DNA of 64,000 bases from Flavobacteriia bacterium 40-80 (GCA_001899145.1 MKVF01000006.1:124001-188000), one strand, 5' to 3'. Shown: positions 26,873-35,306, counted from the first letter of the stretch. The notes: generated by a model from the sequence alone, not told the origin. Numbers and translations are program-made.

Positions 26873-26896
26873 TTAGCTTTATCTCAAACAAAGAAT

Positions 26897-27337
26897 ATGG
26901 AAGAACACTTGCATCTGCCACATAATGAAGAGGAATTTTCCGGAACTCCGGAAAAGACAGGATCAAATTTTATTGATGTTCAGTACATAAAAAATGAAAT
27001 TGATGAGCTTACAAGGTGGATCCGCATTTTCTCGTTCACAAGCATCGTTCTCCTGATTTTAAATCTGGTGACCAATTTTTGGAGCATATTCTATGTAAAA
27101 GATTATTCCAGTATTTTGGGGATGATTATAGGAGTGGTTGCAGATATTATCATTCTGGACAAATTGTTCAAAGCAATAAATTCATTCAGTAAAGTAAACG
27201 CTCAGGATGATCTCGGAAGCCTGCTGGAAGGATTCAGCCACCTGGAGAAGAAGTTTTCCATCACTTTCGTATTTTCCATTATCGCAATTATCCTTTTTGC
27301 TTTTTCCCTTATCTTCTTAATAACGCTGATACCATGA
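26897..27337 (+). CDS. small two-TM protein, DUF5362-like
   Basis: A 146-residue protein with a polar acidic N-terminus (about 1-37) and hydrophobic segments at about 44-65, 72-95 and 120-145. The arrangement, with a conserved central KAINSF and a late LEKKFSITFVFSIIAI, resembles the DUF5362 group of small Bacteroidota membrane proteins; I am not certain of that. Its stop overlaps the next gene by four bases (ATGA). The two are probably partners of a pair. Confidence 0.7.
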   Translation: MEEHLHLPHNEEEFSGTPEKTGSNFIDVQYIKNEIDELTRWIRIFSFTSIVLLILNLVTNFWSIFYVKDYSSILGMIIGVVADIIILDKLFKAINSFSKVNAQDDLGSLLEGFSHLEKKFSITFVFSIIAIILFAFSLIFLITLIP

Positions 27338-27771
27338 AAACAGATCATTACAATATGTACTATACGCTTTCTCATTTAAAAGATGCTGTGAAGCGAAATT
27401 TTATTTCTTCTATTATTTTATTAGGCTTTTTGCTGGTATTTGTTGCTGTGGCGCTCATTACGGGAATGAAGCAGGCAGCTCTTACAGATCCGGGGCAGGA
27501 GGCCTTCGTAAAAGGAGTTGTGGTTATTGTATATATATTGTTTGCAGGACTGTTTGTGGGGCTTTACTTCCTGGTTTCAAACTACATGCTGAAGTTTACC
27601 AGATTTACCGAAGCTTTTCTGAACCATGAGAAACAGGAAGATCTGCTTCAGGCAATCAGAATGTTAAAGATCTTTTACAGAAATACATCCATCTGTTTAT
27701 TTATCAATATTGCTTTTATTCTTCTGAGTTTTATAGCCGCATTTGGCTTTGTTGCCGGTTCTGTTATGTAG
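27334..27771 (+). CDS. small membrane protein paired with the previous gene
   Basis: A 145-residue protein with a topology like its upstream neighbour: hydrophobic segments at about 20-45, 58-80 and 112-140, and a polar stretch with a KxxFTEAFLNHEKQEDL-type core between them. It could be a diverged DUF5362-like paralogue, and the ATGA overlap implies translational coupling. I cannot assign a function. Confidence 0.7.
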   Translation: MKTDHYNMYYTLSHLKDAVKRNFISSIILLGFLLVFVAVALITGMKQAALTDPGQEAFVKGVVVIVYILFAGLFVGLYFLVSNYMLKFTRFTEAFLNHEKQEDLLQAIRMLKIFYRNTSICLFINIAFILLSFIAAFGFVAGSVM

Positions 27772-27798
27772 TTTCTGAGAAAAAAATAAAAGGAATGC

Positions 27799-27828
27799 TT
27801 TGTCAGCGGTTCTGAATCATTAATTTTG
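27799..27828 (+). promoter_or_regulatory. complete -33/-7 promoter of the aminotransferase gene
   Basis: TTTG at 27799-27802 and TAATTTTG at 27821-27828 are separated by 18 bases, a full match to the Bacteroidota promoter. The -7 box ends 12 bases before the ATG at 27841, so the leader is very short; a GTG at 27826 lies inside the box and cannot be the start. Confidence 0.75.
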
Positions 27829-27840
27829 TGTAAAAAACTA

Positions 27841-29121
27841 ATGAAAAATTTAAATACTTCAGAGCTGAAAGTTTCTCAATTAGCAGAAAATATTATTGGT
27901 TCTGAAATCATTAAGTTAGCTGCAGAAGTTAATCATTTAATTGCTCAGGGTCAGAAAATATATAACCTTACTATCGGGGATTTCAACCCGAAACAGTTTC
28001 CGATTCCCGCAGAATTAAAGGAAGCCATCATTGAAGCTTATCAGAACGATCAGACTAATTATCCTGCTGCGGATGGAGTTCCGGAACTGAGAAAAGCGGT
28101 TTCCAACTTGCTGAAGGTAAGAGGAAATCTGGAATATTCACCGGATGAAATCCTTATCGCGGGTGGAGCACGGCCTGTTATTTACAGTATTTTTTCTGCT
28201 TTGGTGGATCCGGAGGATACAGTGATCTTCGCTGTTCCGTCCTGGAATAACAATCATTACGCTTACCTTCACCGTGCTAAATCCGTGGTGATCGAAGGGA
28301 AGCCTGAAAATAATTTTATGCCTTCAGCAGCAGATATTCGCCCATCTATTCGCGAGGCAGCTCTTGTCGCGCTTTGTTCACCGCAAAACCCTACAGGAAC
28401 GGTTTTTACGAAGGAAGGGCTGGAAGAAATCTGTGATCTGATATTAGAGGAAAACAACAGAAGAGGACCGGAAGATAAGCCGGTATATCTAATGTTTGAC
28501 CAGATTTACTGGGAACTGACAATGAAAGGCACACAGCATTTTAATCCGGTGGTGCTTCGCCCTGAAATGAAAGAATATACTGTTTTTGTGGACGGAATTT
28601 CAAAGTCGCTTTCTGCGACGGGTGTCCGTGTAGGCTGGAGCTTCGGACCTAAAAAGGTGATTGCAAAAATGAAATCACTGTTGTCGCATATCGGTGCATG
28701 GGCGCCAAAGGCAGAGCAGATCGCTTCCGCTAATTATTTATCTGATCTGGATACTTACAGTACATTTCTGGATGGACAACGTGAGAAGATTTATGCACGT
28801 TTAAAATCTTTGTATGATGGTTTTCAGGCACTGAAATCAGAAGGACACGCGGTTGATGCAATCACGCCTCAGGCAGCAATTTATCTGACAATTAAATTTG
28901 ACTTAATTGGAAAAACAACCGCTGAAGGAAACGTATTAGCTGAAACAAAAGATGTAACGGGTTATATTTTGAATGAAGCAAAAATTGCCGTAGTTCCTTT
29001 TTATGCCTTTGGAACATCTGTAGATTCTCCGTGGTACAGACTTTCTGTAGGTACCTGCGCTGTAGAGGATACGGAAGAAATCATTTCGAATTTGAGGGTG
29101 GCGTTGGAAAAATTGAGGTAA
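27841..29121 (+). CDS. class I/II PLP-dependent aminotransferase
   Basis: A 426-residue fold-type I aminotransferase of the aspartate aminotransferase class. Visible features are NLTIGDFNPKQFPIP, the YPAADGVPELR region, the cofactor contacts around SPQNPTGTVF, and the PLP lysine in VDGISKSLSATGVRVGW. The amino donor and acceptor cannot be deduced; it is annotated in relatives simply as pyridoxal phosphate-dependent aminotransferase. Start chosen at ATG 27841 because of the promoter at 27799-27828. A terminator follows at 29138-29170. Confidence 0.93.
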   Translation: MKNLNTSELKVSQLAENIIGSEIIKLAAEVNHLIAQGQKIYNLTIGDFNPKQFPIPAELKEAIIEAYQNDQTNYPAADGVPELRKAVSNLLKVRGNLEYSPDEILIAGGARPVIYSIFSALVDPEDTVIFAVPSWNNNHYAYLHRAKSVVIEGKPENNFMPSAADIRPSIREAALVALCSPQNPTGTVFTKEGLEEICDLILEENNRRGPEDKPVYLMFDQIYWELTMKGTQHFNPVVLRPEMKEYTVFVDGISKSLSATGVRVGWSFGPKKVIAKMKSLLSHIGAWAPKAEQIASANYLSDLDTYSTFLDGQREKIYARLKSLYDGFQALKSEGHAVDAITPQAAIYLTIKFDLIGKTTAEGNVLAETKDVTGYILNEAKIAVVPFYAFGTSVDSPWYRLSVGTCAVEDTEEIISNLRVALEKLR

Positions 29122-29137
29122 GGAGAAATACTGAATA

Positions 29138-29170
29138 AATAGCCGGAAAGTTTAATTCCGGTTATTTTTA
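29138..29170 (+). terminator. intrinsic terminator after the aminotransferase
   Basis: AATAGCCGGAA and TTCCGGTTATT pair around a 7-base loop and are followed by T-rich sequence. It lies 17 bases after the stop codon. The rest of 29171-29303 shows no gene. Confidence 0.8.
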
Positions 29171-29303
29171 TAAATATTCTATTTAACATAATAGAAATTA
29201 TAAGACAAATTAGACGGCTGAGTCAAACAGGGGTTAAACGACGCTCTATTCCGTTTGTTTTCTACACTTTTCGCGTAAGGGCCGGTTTTTAGATTCGGAT
29301 TCT

Positions 29304-30215
29304 TCAGACAATCTTTTTACCAATATATCCAATCCAACATATCCGTTTGGTTTGATCAGGTACAAAATGCATTCTTTGACCATGTAAGGAGAAATTGCAG
29401 TGTAAAGAAAATAAACGAATTTCACTATCAGGACATACAATATTAAGACGATTGTTGAATTGATTTATTCTTGTTTGCGACTCTAACCTGGAATTACCTC
29501 CAAATGCATTTCTATCAAAATTACCGGTCCTCCAATTTGAAAAATAGTGATTCATTTCTATCAGACGATTTATAAGGTTTACAAGTAAATCACCTGAAAA
29601 ACTAGCAATCTGTTGTTCAATTTGAGAACAAAAAGATAATGATGGAAAAAGCTCCTGCCTTTGTATCCACAACATAGCTCCAGAGTCTATTTCTAATGCT
29701 TCAAGTTTGTTATCTCTTAAAATACTTTGATCTATATACGATTCATGATACTGAACAGAATCTCCATCGTATGCATGTCGTACTTCGACATTCTCCTCTA
29801 CTAATGAATTAGAGTCTTCATCTATATATTCCAATTTGATTGGTAAAGTTGTATGCTGCCATAATTGATCCATATCGAAGCTAATTGCTAACAAGTCATT
29901 TTCAAAGGCGTAGCCAAGACCTTTAGAATTTTCACCATTAAATGAGTAGTATGGATAATCTAGAATTAATGGTGACTTTGATACCATTGAAATAATAAGA
30001 TTTTTCAAATCCTTAGTCTGACCTGAAACCCATTGTTGGAATAGTAAATCTTTATGAAAGTTAAACTCTGAAAAACGATTTACAGATATGATACTAGCTT
30101 TTCTGTTATGCGACTTTCCAGCATTAATACACATTTTAAAAAATGAATCATATAGATTGGAAACTTCTGCTACGGAACATTCTTTAATTGAAAGCTCATT
30201 CAATACGAGTCTCAT
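29304..30215 (-). CDS. unknown protein, last gene of candidate defence cassette
   Basis: A 303-residue protein I cannot assign to a named family. It has no signal peptide or clear membrane helix. The final 35 residues, HCNFSLHGQRMHFVP then RICWIGYIGKK, resemble a C-terminal block seen in proteins encoded next to DUF3696-type ATPases. A conserved-looking IEMNHYFSNWRTGNF...NRLNIVCPDSE region precedes it. It starts one base after the ATPase stop codon, so it is cotranscribed and probably the effector or sensor partner. Its base composition is AT-rich, like the two upstream genes. Confidence 0.65.
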   Translation of the reverse strand: MRLVLNELSIKECSVAEVSNLYDSFFKMCINAGKSHNRKASIISVNRFSEFNFHKDLLFQQWVSGQTKDLKNLIISMVSKSPLILDYPYYSFNGENSKGLGYAFENDLLAISFDMDQLWQHTTLPIKLEYIDEDSNSLVEENVEVRHAYDGDSVQYHESYIDQSILRDNKLEALEIDSGAMLWIQRQELFPSLSFCSQIEQQIASFSGDLLVNLINRLIEMNHYFSNWRTGNFDRNAFGGNSRLESQTRINQFNNRLNIVCPDSEIRLFSLHCNFSLHGQRMHFVPDQTKRICWIGYIGKKIV

Positions 30216-30216
30216 A

Positions 30217-31320
30217 TTATATTAGCTTCATTAAGTTATTATCCCATTCATCAAAAAAACCATCAGGCCAGAAATCTATTCTTCCATCAGAATCTAGTTT
30301 CGGACAAGAAATTTTGGAAAAATGCTCAGAAGAATTTAAGTCTCTATGAAGGAAGAATATTTTCACGTTACTTGAAGGTATACCAGATGAAACGGCAACT
30401 CTTATTCCATTTAACACATGATCGCTATGTGTTTCCACGAACAGTTGAACTCCTAATTTAGAGACTAGAGCTAATAATTTACCCATTATTGATTGTCCTT
30501 TAGGATGTAAATGTGATTCAGGATTTTCAATTATCAAGATATCTCCTGATTTGGCTGATAATAGTGATACAATTACCGGTAAAACATACGTCAAACCAAA
30601 ACCGACATTGCTAGGCTTAATTTCATTTGTGAATCCGTCATTTGTTTCAAATTGATATTCTAATCGAACAGCGTCAAAACCTTTTAATTCCTCAACATTG
30701 ATTTTTGTTCCTGGGGTTATCTCACCCATCCAAGCCCATACTTGATGTATCAAAGTATTTGAACGTGAGTTTTTAAGACATAATTCTTCTGAAACCAATT
30801 CATTTCCGTAAACAGAAAGATAATGTGCAACAAACTCGCCTTTATTTCCAATATTTCCATTTTGAACAACTTCAAAATCAGATCTATCATAAAACTTTTC
30901 AGGAACAAATCTTTCTGCATTTAAATATTGGAAGTTTTGATTAAAAAGACTTATACTTTCGTAATCAATGTTTTCAGGTGCTTGGTTTTTATATGGTAAA
31001 ATGTCTGAATCTGAATTATAGGCAAAATCCCAATCAATAGTATTATTATTTTCAAATTCAAGAGAAAATATTATTTCTTCTCTTTTTGCGGATTGATAAA
31101 GAGCATCTTTACCTACTCCAACATCTACATAATTACCTTTCAAGGCTAAACCATTATTTTTTAAATAGCCGTTTTTGTAAGACTGTCTTAACAATAACAG
31201 GGTTTGTAACGCTGTTGATTTGCCCATACCATTTATTCCCGAAAATAAATTCAGGTTTGAACATTCAAACTTACCGTTCTCAAGAACTTTAAAGTTCTTA
31301 ATATCAATTTTTTTGATCAT
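30217..31320 (-). CDS. AAA/ABC-type ATPase with DUF3696-like C-terminus
   Basis: A 367-residue ATPase of the OLD/RecF-like ABC class. Walker A is GINGMGKST (28-36), an ABC-signature-like SNVGFGLTY is at about 237-245, Walker B is IIENPESHLHP (263-273), and the switch histidine is in ETHSDH (296-301). The C-terminal GFFDEWDNNLMKL matches the end of DUF3696 proteins. Such ATPases are frequent nucleotide-dependent sensors in anti-phage systems. Overlaps the upstream DUF262 gene by 17 bases and leads into the unknown 303-residue protein. Confidence 0.88.
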   Translation of the reverse strand: MIKKIDIKNFKVLENGKFECSNLNLFSGINGMGKSTALQTLLLLRQSYKNGYLKNNGLALKGNYVDVGVGKDALYQSAKREEIIFSLEFENNNTIDWDFAYNSDSDILPYKNQAPENIDYESISLFNQNFQYLNAERFVPEKFYDRSDFEVVQNGNIGNKGEFVAHYLSVYGNELVSEELCLKNSRSNTLIHQVWAWMGEITPGTKINVEELKGFDAVRLEYQFETNDGFTNEIKPSNVGFGLTYVLPVIVSLLSAKSGDILIIENPESHLHPKGQSIMGKLLALVSKLGVQLFVETHSDHVLNGIRVAVSSGIPSSNVKIFFLHRDLNSSEHFSKISCPKLDSDGRIDFWPDGFFDEWDNNLMKLI

Positions 31321-32785
31321 GATTCAATACCTCAGATATTATTTTTTTTATCTCTCTAAATCTTATTCTTACTTGTCCTACTCCACCAGTTCCTGAACTA
31401 ATTGCTCCCAAAAAATGATCATCGCTATTCATCAAGTTTAAAAACTTCGTATTCAGCAATTCTTTATTTTCAATTAGACCAACTAATTCTGCATCATTTA
31501 GTTTAGCTAATGAAGTTGACCAGACTTCAAAAAGAGCTTTATTAATTGGTTTTCTTCGTGTCTCAGTAATATCAAATCTCTTTCTGAAAGCATAGACATT
31601 AAATAATTCAAATGAAGTATTCATAGCTTTTGTAAAAATTTTTTGAATTTCGTTAAGTGATTTGTCATCTAACTTATTCAATTCAGCCATTGCTTCATTT
31701 AAATACGTGTCTAAGTCTGGTTTATAATTCTTAATCGGATCCTTCAGGTAAAAAGCAATGAATCGATTCACAAAGTCTCTATCCATCATGCGATCGGAGC
31801 TTATAGAATAAGTTGTAGCTTTTTGAAACTCATCGGATTCGGCTAATTGTCTCACTAACTCGGAGGCTTTTCCCTGATTAAGAGCATGTCTAATTTCTTG
31901 CGCTGATAATACTAGTCCTCCTGTGTTAATACGCTTGAAAACATTGTATTTTACTTTTTCTGGAGTTCCAGCATTAATAACATAGATTGTAATTTCGAAT
32001 TCTTCAATTCGTCGTTGTAAATCTCTAGGTAAATCGGAGAATTTAAAATTATTGTACTGATGCAAAAATTCTAGATTTTCCAATCTTAAATCCAAGTCTA
32101 TGACAAACCTTTTAAGTGCAGTTATCCGTTGAAGACCATCAACTATAAGCCATTTGTTGTCGTTAGATCCGTCAAAATAAAATGCGGGTAGAGGAAATCT
32201 AATTAGTATTGATTCAATTAGTCTGCTTTGTTTCGTATCATCCCATAATCCACCTTTTCTTTGAAATCCGGTTAAGAGATCAATCTCTTTATTTTTCAAC
32301 CTTTTAAAGATAGCTTCAAGTATCAGAGGTTTTGAAGTAATATCGACTAATTTTGGATCGAACGGTTCATCTATTATTGTATCAGAGCTGTCATCTTCTG
32401 CTTCTACATCTTCATTATATATATCAGTTTCAATATCATCATTCTTAACCGATTTCTCAATTTGTGAAGAAGTCGCGACACTTTTTATTTGATCTACGTT
32501 CAGGTCAGAAGTCGACACTCCTAATGCTGTTAAACTCCAAAGAGTTCTTTGATTACTTTCTATTAATCCCGCATTTTTCAAATAATAACGAGCCCAAGCT
32601 AGCCGATATCCAAGTTCAGTTCTTCCACCTTCTTGATGATTATGAATCTCATTCCTGTCTTCTTCACTAAGGTTTAGATGATCCGCTACATATTTTTCTA
32701 TTGCATAAATCGATGCAGTCCCTCCTGAAAATTTAATTGAATCAAGGGTTATTTGAAATAATTGATCAAATTTTGGAACTCCCAT
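31304..32785 (-). CDS. Mrr_N winged-helix / DUF262 fusion protein
   Basis: A 493-residue two-part protein. Residues 1-85 resemble the Mrr N-terminal winged helix (VPKFDQLFQITLDSI, RLAWARYYLKNAGLIES, LWSLTALG). An acidic linker (about 114-142) follows, then a DUF262 ParB/Srx-like NTPase domain (about 150-370) with LTGFQRKGGLW, VDGLQRITALK (motif DGxQR at 216-220) and FKRINTGGLVLSAQEIRHAL. DUF262 is the GmrS half of modification-dependent GmrSD endonucleases; no DUF1524 HNH nuclease domain is visible in the C-terminal 120 residues. Sits between a small XRE regulator and the ATPase. Confidence 0.87.
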   Translation of the reverse strand: MGVPKFDQLFQITLDSIKFSGGTASIYAIEKYVADHLNLSEEDRNEIHNHQEGGRTELGYRLAWARYYLKNAGLIESNQRTLWSLTALGVSTSDLNVDQIKSVATSSQIEKSVKNDDIETDIYNEDVEAEDDSSDTIIDEPFDPKLVDITSKPLILEAIFKRLKNKEIDLLTGFQRKGGLWDDTKQSRLIESILIRFPLPAFYFDGSNDNKWLIVDGLQRITALKRFVIDLDLRLENLEFLHQYNNFKFSDLPRDLQRRIEEFEITIYVINAGTPEKVKYNVFKRINTGGLVLSAQEIRHALNQGKASELVRQLAESDEFQKATTYSISSDRMMDRDFVNRFIAFYLKDPIKNYKPDLDTYLNEAMAELNKLDDKSLNEIQKIFTKAMNTSFELFNVYAFRKRFDITETRRKPINKALFEVWSTSLAKLNDAELVGLIENKELLNTKFLNLMNSDDHFLGAISSGTGGVGQVRIRFREIKKIISEVLNHDQKN

Positions 32786-32786
32786 T

Positions 32787-33002
32787 TTAGCTTAATAATT
32801 TAATTTCTTTACAAACCTCTTTCAACAACTCACAAGGATCAACATCTATCGCCAAAGCAATCAAATACAACTCGTCTACCCGCAATTTCGTGCTGGAGTT
32901 ATTTGTCAACTCACTTAATCGTGTTTTGCTAATCCCAGTTTTCCTGGAAACGTCTGAACGATTTACTGATTTTCGGGAAAGAAATAATCCTAATTCGGTC
33001 AT
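32787..33002 (-). CDS. small XRE-family helix-turn-helix regulator
   Basis: A 71-residue single HTH protein of the Cro/C1 type: LGLFLSRKSVNRSDVSRKTG then ISKTRLSELTN as recognition helix, and a final VDPCELLKEV. The frame extends to 33098, but the extra residues do not resemble an XRE protein and cover operator-like repeats, so the ATG at 33002 is used. It stops one base before the DUF262 gene and should regulate the whole cassette through the sites at 33046-33119. Confidence 0.85.
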   Translation of the reverse strand: MTELGLFLSRKSVNRSDVSRKTGISKTRLSELTNNSSTKLRVDELYLIALAIDVDPCELLKEVCKEIKLLS

Positions 33003-33045
33003 TATTGTCTGTTTTTCTGAACATAAATGTACCAAAACAGAACAA

Positions 33046-33119
33046 TTTTTCCGAAAATCTGAAAAATGATTTGGAATTTTATCCGAAATTCGATACATTT
33101 GTTTAGAAAATCGGATAAA
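33046..33119. promoter_or_regulatory. three related 18-bp operator-like sites before the XRE gene
   Basis: Three copies of one motif occur in 74 bases: TTTTTCCGAAAATCTGAA (33046-33063), TTTATCCGAAATTCGATA (33078-33095) and, on the reverse strand, TTTATCCGATTTTCTAAA (33119-33102). The shared core is TTTaTCCGAnnTTCnnnA. This arrangement between a self-regulated XRE gene and the divergent DUF763 gene is what cooperative repressor binding would need. Confidence 0.55.
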
Positions 33120-33214
33120 TCATTTCAAAAATAAGAATATGTCATTTTAAAAAACCTAACAATCCTCTATTAGTTAAAATATTTATTTTAACTTATCTTC
33201 CCAAAACCAATTAC

Positions 33215-33222
33215 TAATTTTG
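33215..33222 (+). promoter_or_regulatory. -7 promoter box for the DUF763 gene
   Basis: TAATTTTG matches the consensus and ends 10 bases before the ATG at 33233, implying a leader of only a few bases. The -33 element is not clear. Confidence 0.5.
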
Positions 33223-33232
33223 TTAGTAATTC

Positions 33233-34456
33233 ATGAAGAGATCCGGCAGCGCAGATTTACCTTTACATTATGGCCACGTTCCACCATGGCTGGCAGAACG
33301 CATGGCTAAATTAGGCAAAGCCGTTGTAGAAGAAATTCTGGCCGATCAGGGCAAAAACGCCTTATTATCCAAATTAAGCGATCCCTTCTGGTTTCAGAGC
33401 TTAGGAGCAGTAATGGGAATGGACTGGCATTCTTCCGGTATTACCACTTCGGTCATGGGAGCTTTAAAAAGAAGCATCAATCCGTTTACTAAAGAATTCG
33501 GTATTTTTATCTGTGGCGGTAAGGGCAAGCAATCAAGAAATACACCGAATGAGCTGTTACGGTTTGCGGAGATCAATGGCTTAGCCGCGCAGGATCTGAT
33601 TCGGAGCAGCAAGCTGAGCGCAAAAGTGGATAATACGGCTGTTCAGGATGGATTTCAATTGTATCAGCATCATTTTATCGTAAGCGATGAAGGCCAGTGG
33701 ACAGTCATACAACAAGGAATGAATGACAACAGTTCTACTGCCCGCCGTTACCACTGGCACTCCCCTTCCGTAAGATCGTTTACAGAAGAACCTCATACGA
33801 GTATTTACGGAGCGAATCAGGGTAATATTCTCAATCTTACCGATAAAATGGCACAGCCTTTAAAAGCAGCCATGATGGAGGTAACGACAGAAAATCCCGA
33901 TAAAATGTTATCTGAGATTTCTAAGATCAGACACCTGGTGATGCCCGGACATCATGATGTAAAGGCAAAGGATGTGGATCTAAAGCGCTTAGGAGCTGTT
34001 TTATGGCTGGCACAGGAAAAGAACGTGAGCAATTTTGAAGAATTATTGCTGCTGGAGGGTTTAGGCCCGAGAACGCTGCAGTCTTTAGCTTTGGTAAGTG
34101 AAGTAATTTACGGGCAACCGTCACAATTTAAAGATCCTGCGCGTTTTTCGTTTGCTCACGGTGGAAAAGATGGCCACCCCTTCCCTGTTCCCACCAGCGT
34201 CTATGATGAAACGATCGATACTTTACAGCGGGCAATACAAAAATCGAAGCTCGGACAACGGGATAAAATCCAGGCGATCCAGTCGCTTTCAAAGATAACA
34301 GACCGGATGGCAGAAGATTTTGTACCGGATGGAAGCCTTAATGAATTAATTGCTCATGAAAGGGCAAACTCCTGGAAATATGGCGGCAGAACAATATTTG
34401 GTAAAGCGAAGCCTCCTAAAAACCGACAACTGGATTTATTCAATGATCAGTTATAA
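33233..34456 (+). CDS. DUF763 protein
   Basis: A 407-residue DUF763 protein, recognised by the N-terminus KRSGSADLPLHYGHVPPWLAERM (core SGSADLPLHYG), the FGIFICGGKGKQSRNTPNEL motif and LLLEGLGPRTLQSLALVSEV, which resembles a helix-hairpin-helix DNA-binding unit. The family function is unknown but is often linked to DNA metabolism. It overlaps the endonuclease V gene by 14 bases, strengthening that link. Base composition returns to the genome norm here, marking the right edge of the AT-rich cassette. Confidence 0.9.
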   Translation: MKRSGSADLPLHYGHVPPWLAERMAKLGKAVVEEILADQGKNALLSKLSDPFWFQSLGAVMGMDWHSSGITTSVMGALKRSINPFTKEFGIFICGGKGKQSRNTPNELLRFAEINGLAAQDLIRSSKLSAKVDNTAVQDGFQLYQHHFIVSDEGQWTVIQQGMNDNSSTARRYHWHSPSVRSFTEEPHTSIYGANQGNILNLTDKMAQPLKAAMMEVTTENPDKMLSEISKIRHLVMPGHHDVKAKDVDLKRLGAVLWLAQEKNVSNFEELLLLEGLGPRTLQSLALVSEVIYGQPSQFKDPARFSFAHGGKDGHPFPVPTSVYDETIDTLQRAIQKSKLGQRDKIQAIQSLSKITDRMAEDFVPDGSLNELIAHERANSWKYGGRTIFGKAKPPKNRQLDLFNDQL

Positions 34457-35153
34457 TAATCTTACATTACCCCAGGCAACAGCCATACAGGAGGAGCTGA
34501 GAACACAGCTGCGGTTTGATCTTGTAAAAGAACAGGATTTCAATACCATTGGCGGAGCAGATATTTCTTTTAATAAGGGTAGTAACCAGTTTTTTGCAGC
34601 TATTGTTATGCTTAGCTTTCCGTATATGACCTTGCAGGGATACGCACTGGCCAGAGGAAGCAGTGATTTTCCTTATGTTCCGGGGTTTCTGGGCTTCAGG
34701 GAAATCCCCAGCTTGCTAAAAGCATGGGAGATGATTCCGGACAAACCTGATCTGCTGGTACTGGACGGACAGGGTATTCTCCATCCGAGAAAAATGGGAA
34801 TTGCCTCTCATTTTGGTGTGCTTACCCAGCATCTCACCATTGGCTGTGCCAAGAATTCGCTTTTCGGAAAGTATGAAGAACCCGGCCTGCAGAAATATTC
34901 AGAGAGTCCTATATACGGGCATAATGAAATTTCAGGCTATGCGCTCCGCACTAAAGACCGTACGCAACCGGTATATGTTTCTCCGGGATACGGATTAAAT
35001 GTGTCACAGGCATTAGCTGTTATCCGCAAATGTGTAAATAAATACCGTATTCCCGAGCCTACAAGAATAGCCCACGAAATCGTAAACCAATTCAGAACAG
35101 GTAAGTTAAAAGAAGGCTATCACAAGGTCATTCAAAACCCGGAGCTGTTTTAG
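34443..35153 (+). CDS. nfi: endonuclease V (deoxyinosine 3'-endonuclease)
   Basis: A 236-residue endonuclease V, which nicks DNA one nucleotide 3' of deoxyinosine to start alternative excision repair. Motifs: GGADISFNKG (catalytic Asp), the YVPGFLGFREIP motif, LLVLDGQGILHPRKMGIASHFG with the second Asp, and the ISGYALRTK segment. The frame can be extended to 34350, but the ATG at 34443 gives the standard N-terminus. The gene overlaps the DUF763 gene and is probably cotranscribed with it. Confidence 0.93.
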   Translation: MISYNNLTLPQATAIQEELRTQLRFDLVKEQDFNTIGGADISFNKGSNQFFAAIVMLSFPYMTLQGYALARGSSDFPYVPGFLGFREIPSLLKAWEMIPDKPDLLVLDGQGILHPRKMGIASHFGVLTQHLTIGCAKNSLFGKYEEPGLQKYSESPIYGHNEISGYALRTKDRTQPVYVSPGYGLNVSQALAVIRKCVNKYRIPEPTRIAHEIVNQFRTGKLKEGYHKVIQNPELF

Positions 35154-35287
35154 ATTCCCACATACGATCTGAAATTGTATATTTCCAAAACACCTGGTAC
35201 ATTATGTTAAATAAAACCATAGACAATGTACATGTATTTTAAGAATTAAATTGAAAACAAACCTTCGTCAATTCGGAATATTAAAAG

Positions 35288-35295
35288 TAAATTTG
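35288..35295 (+). promoter_or_regulatory. -7 promoter box for ribBA
   Basis: TAAATTTG ends 11 bases before the first possible ATG (35307). No FMN riboswitch-like structure is apparent in the short 154-base gap 35154-35306. Confidence 0.55.
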
Positions 35296-35306
35296 TAAAA
35301 CAAACA

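Noticed and set aside
29304-33119. Integrated prophage or transposon explanation for the AT-rich cassette
   Set aside because: No integrase, transposase, flanking direct repeats or tRNA is visible on either side.
35154-35306. FMN riboswitch before ribBA
   Set aside because: The gap is short and AT-rich, with the -7 box only 11 bases from the start, leaving no room for an RFN element in the transcript.
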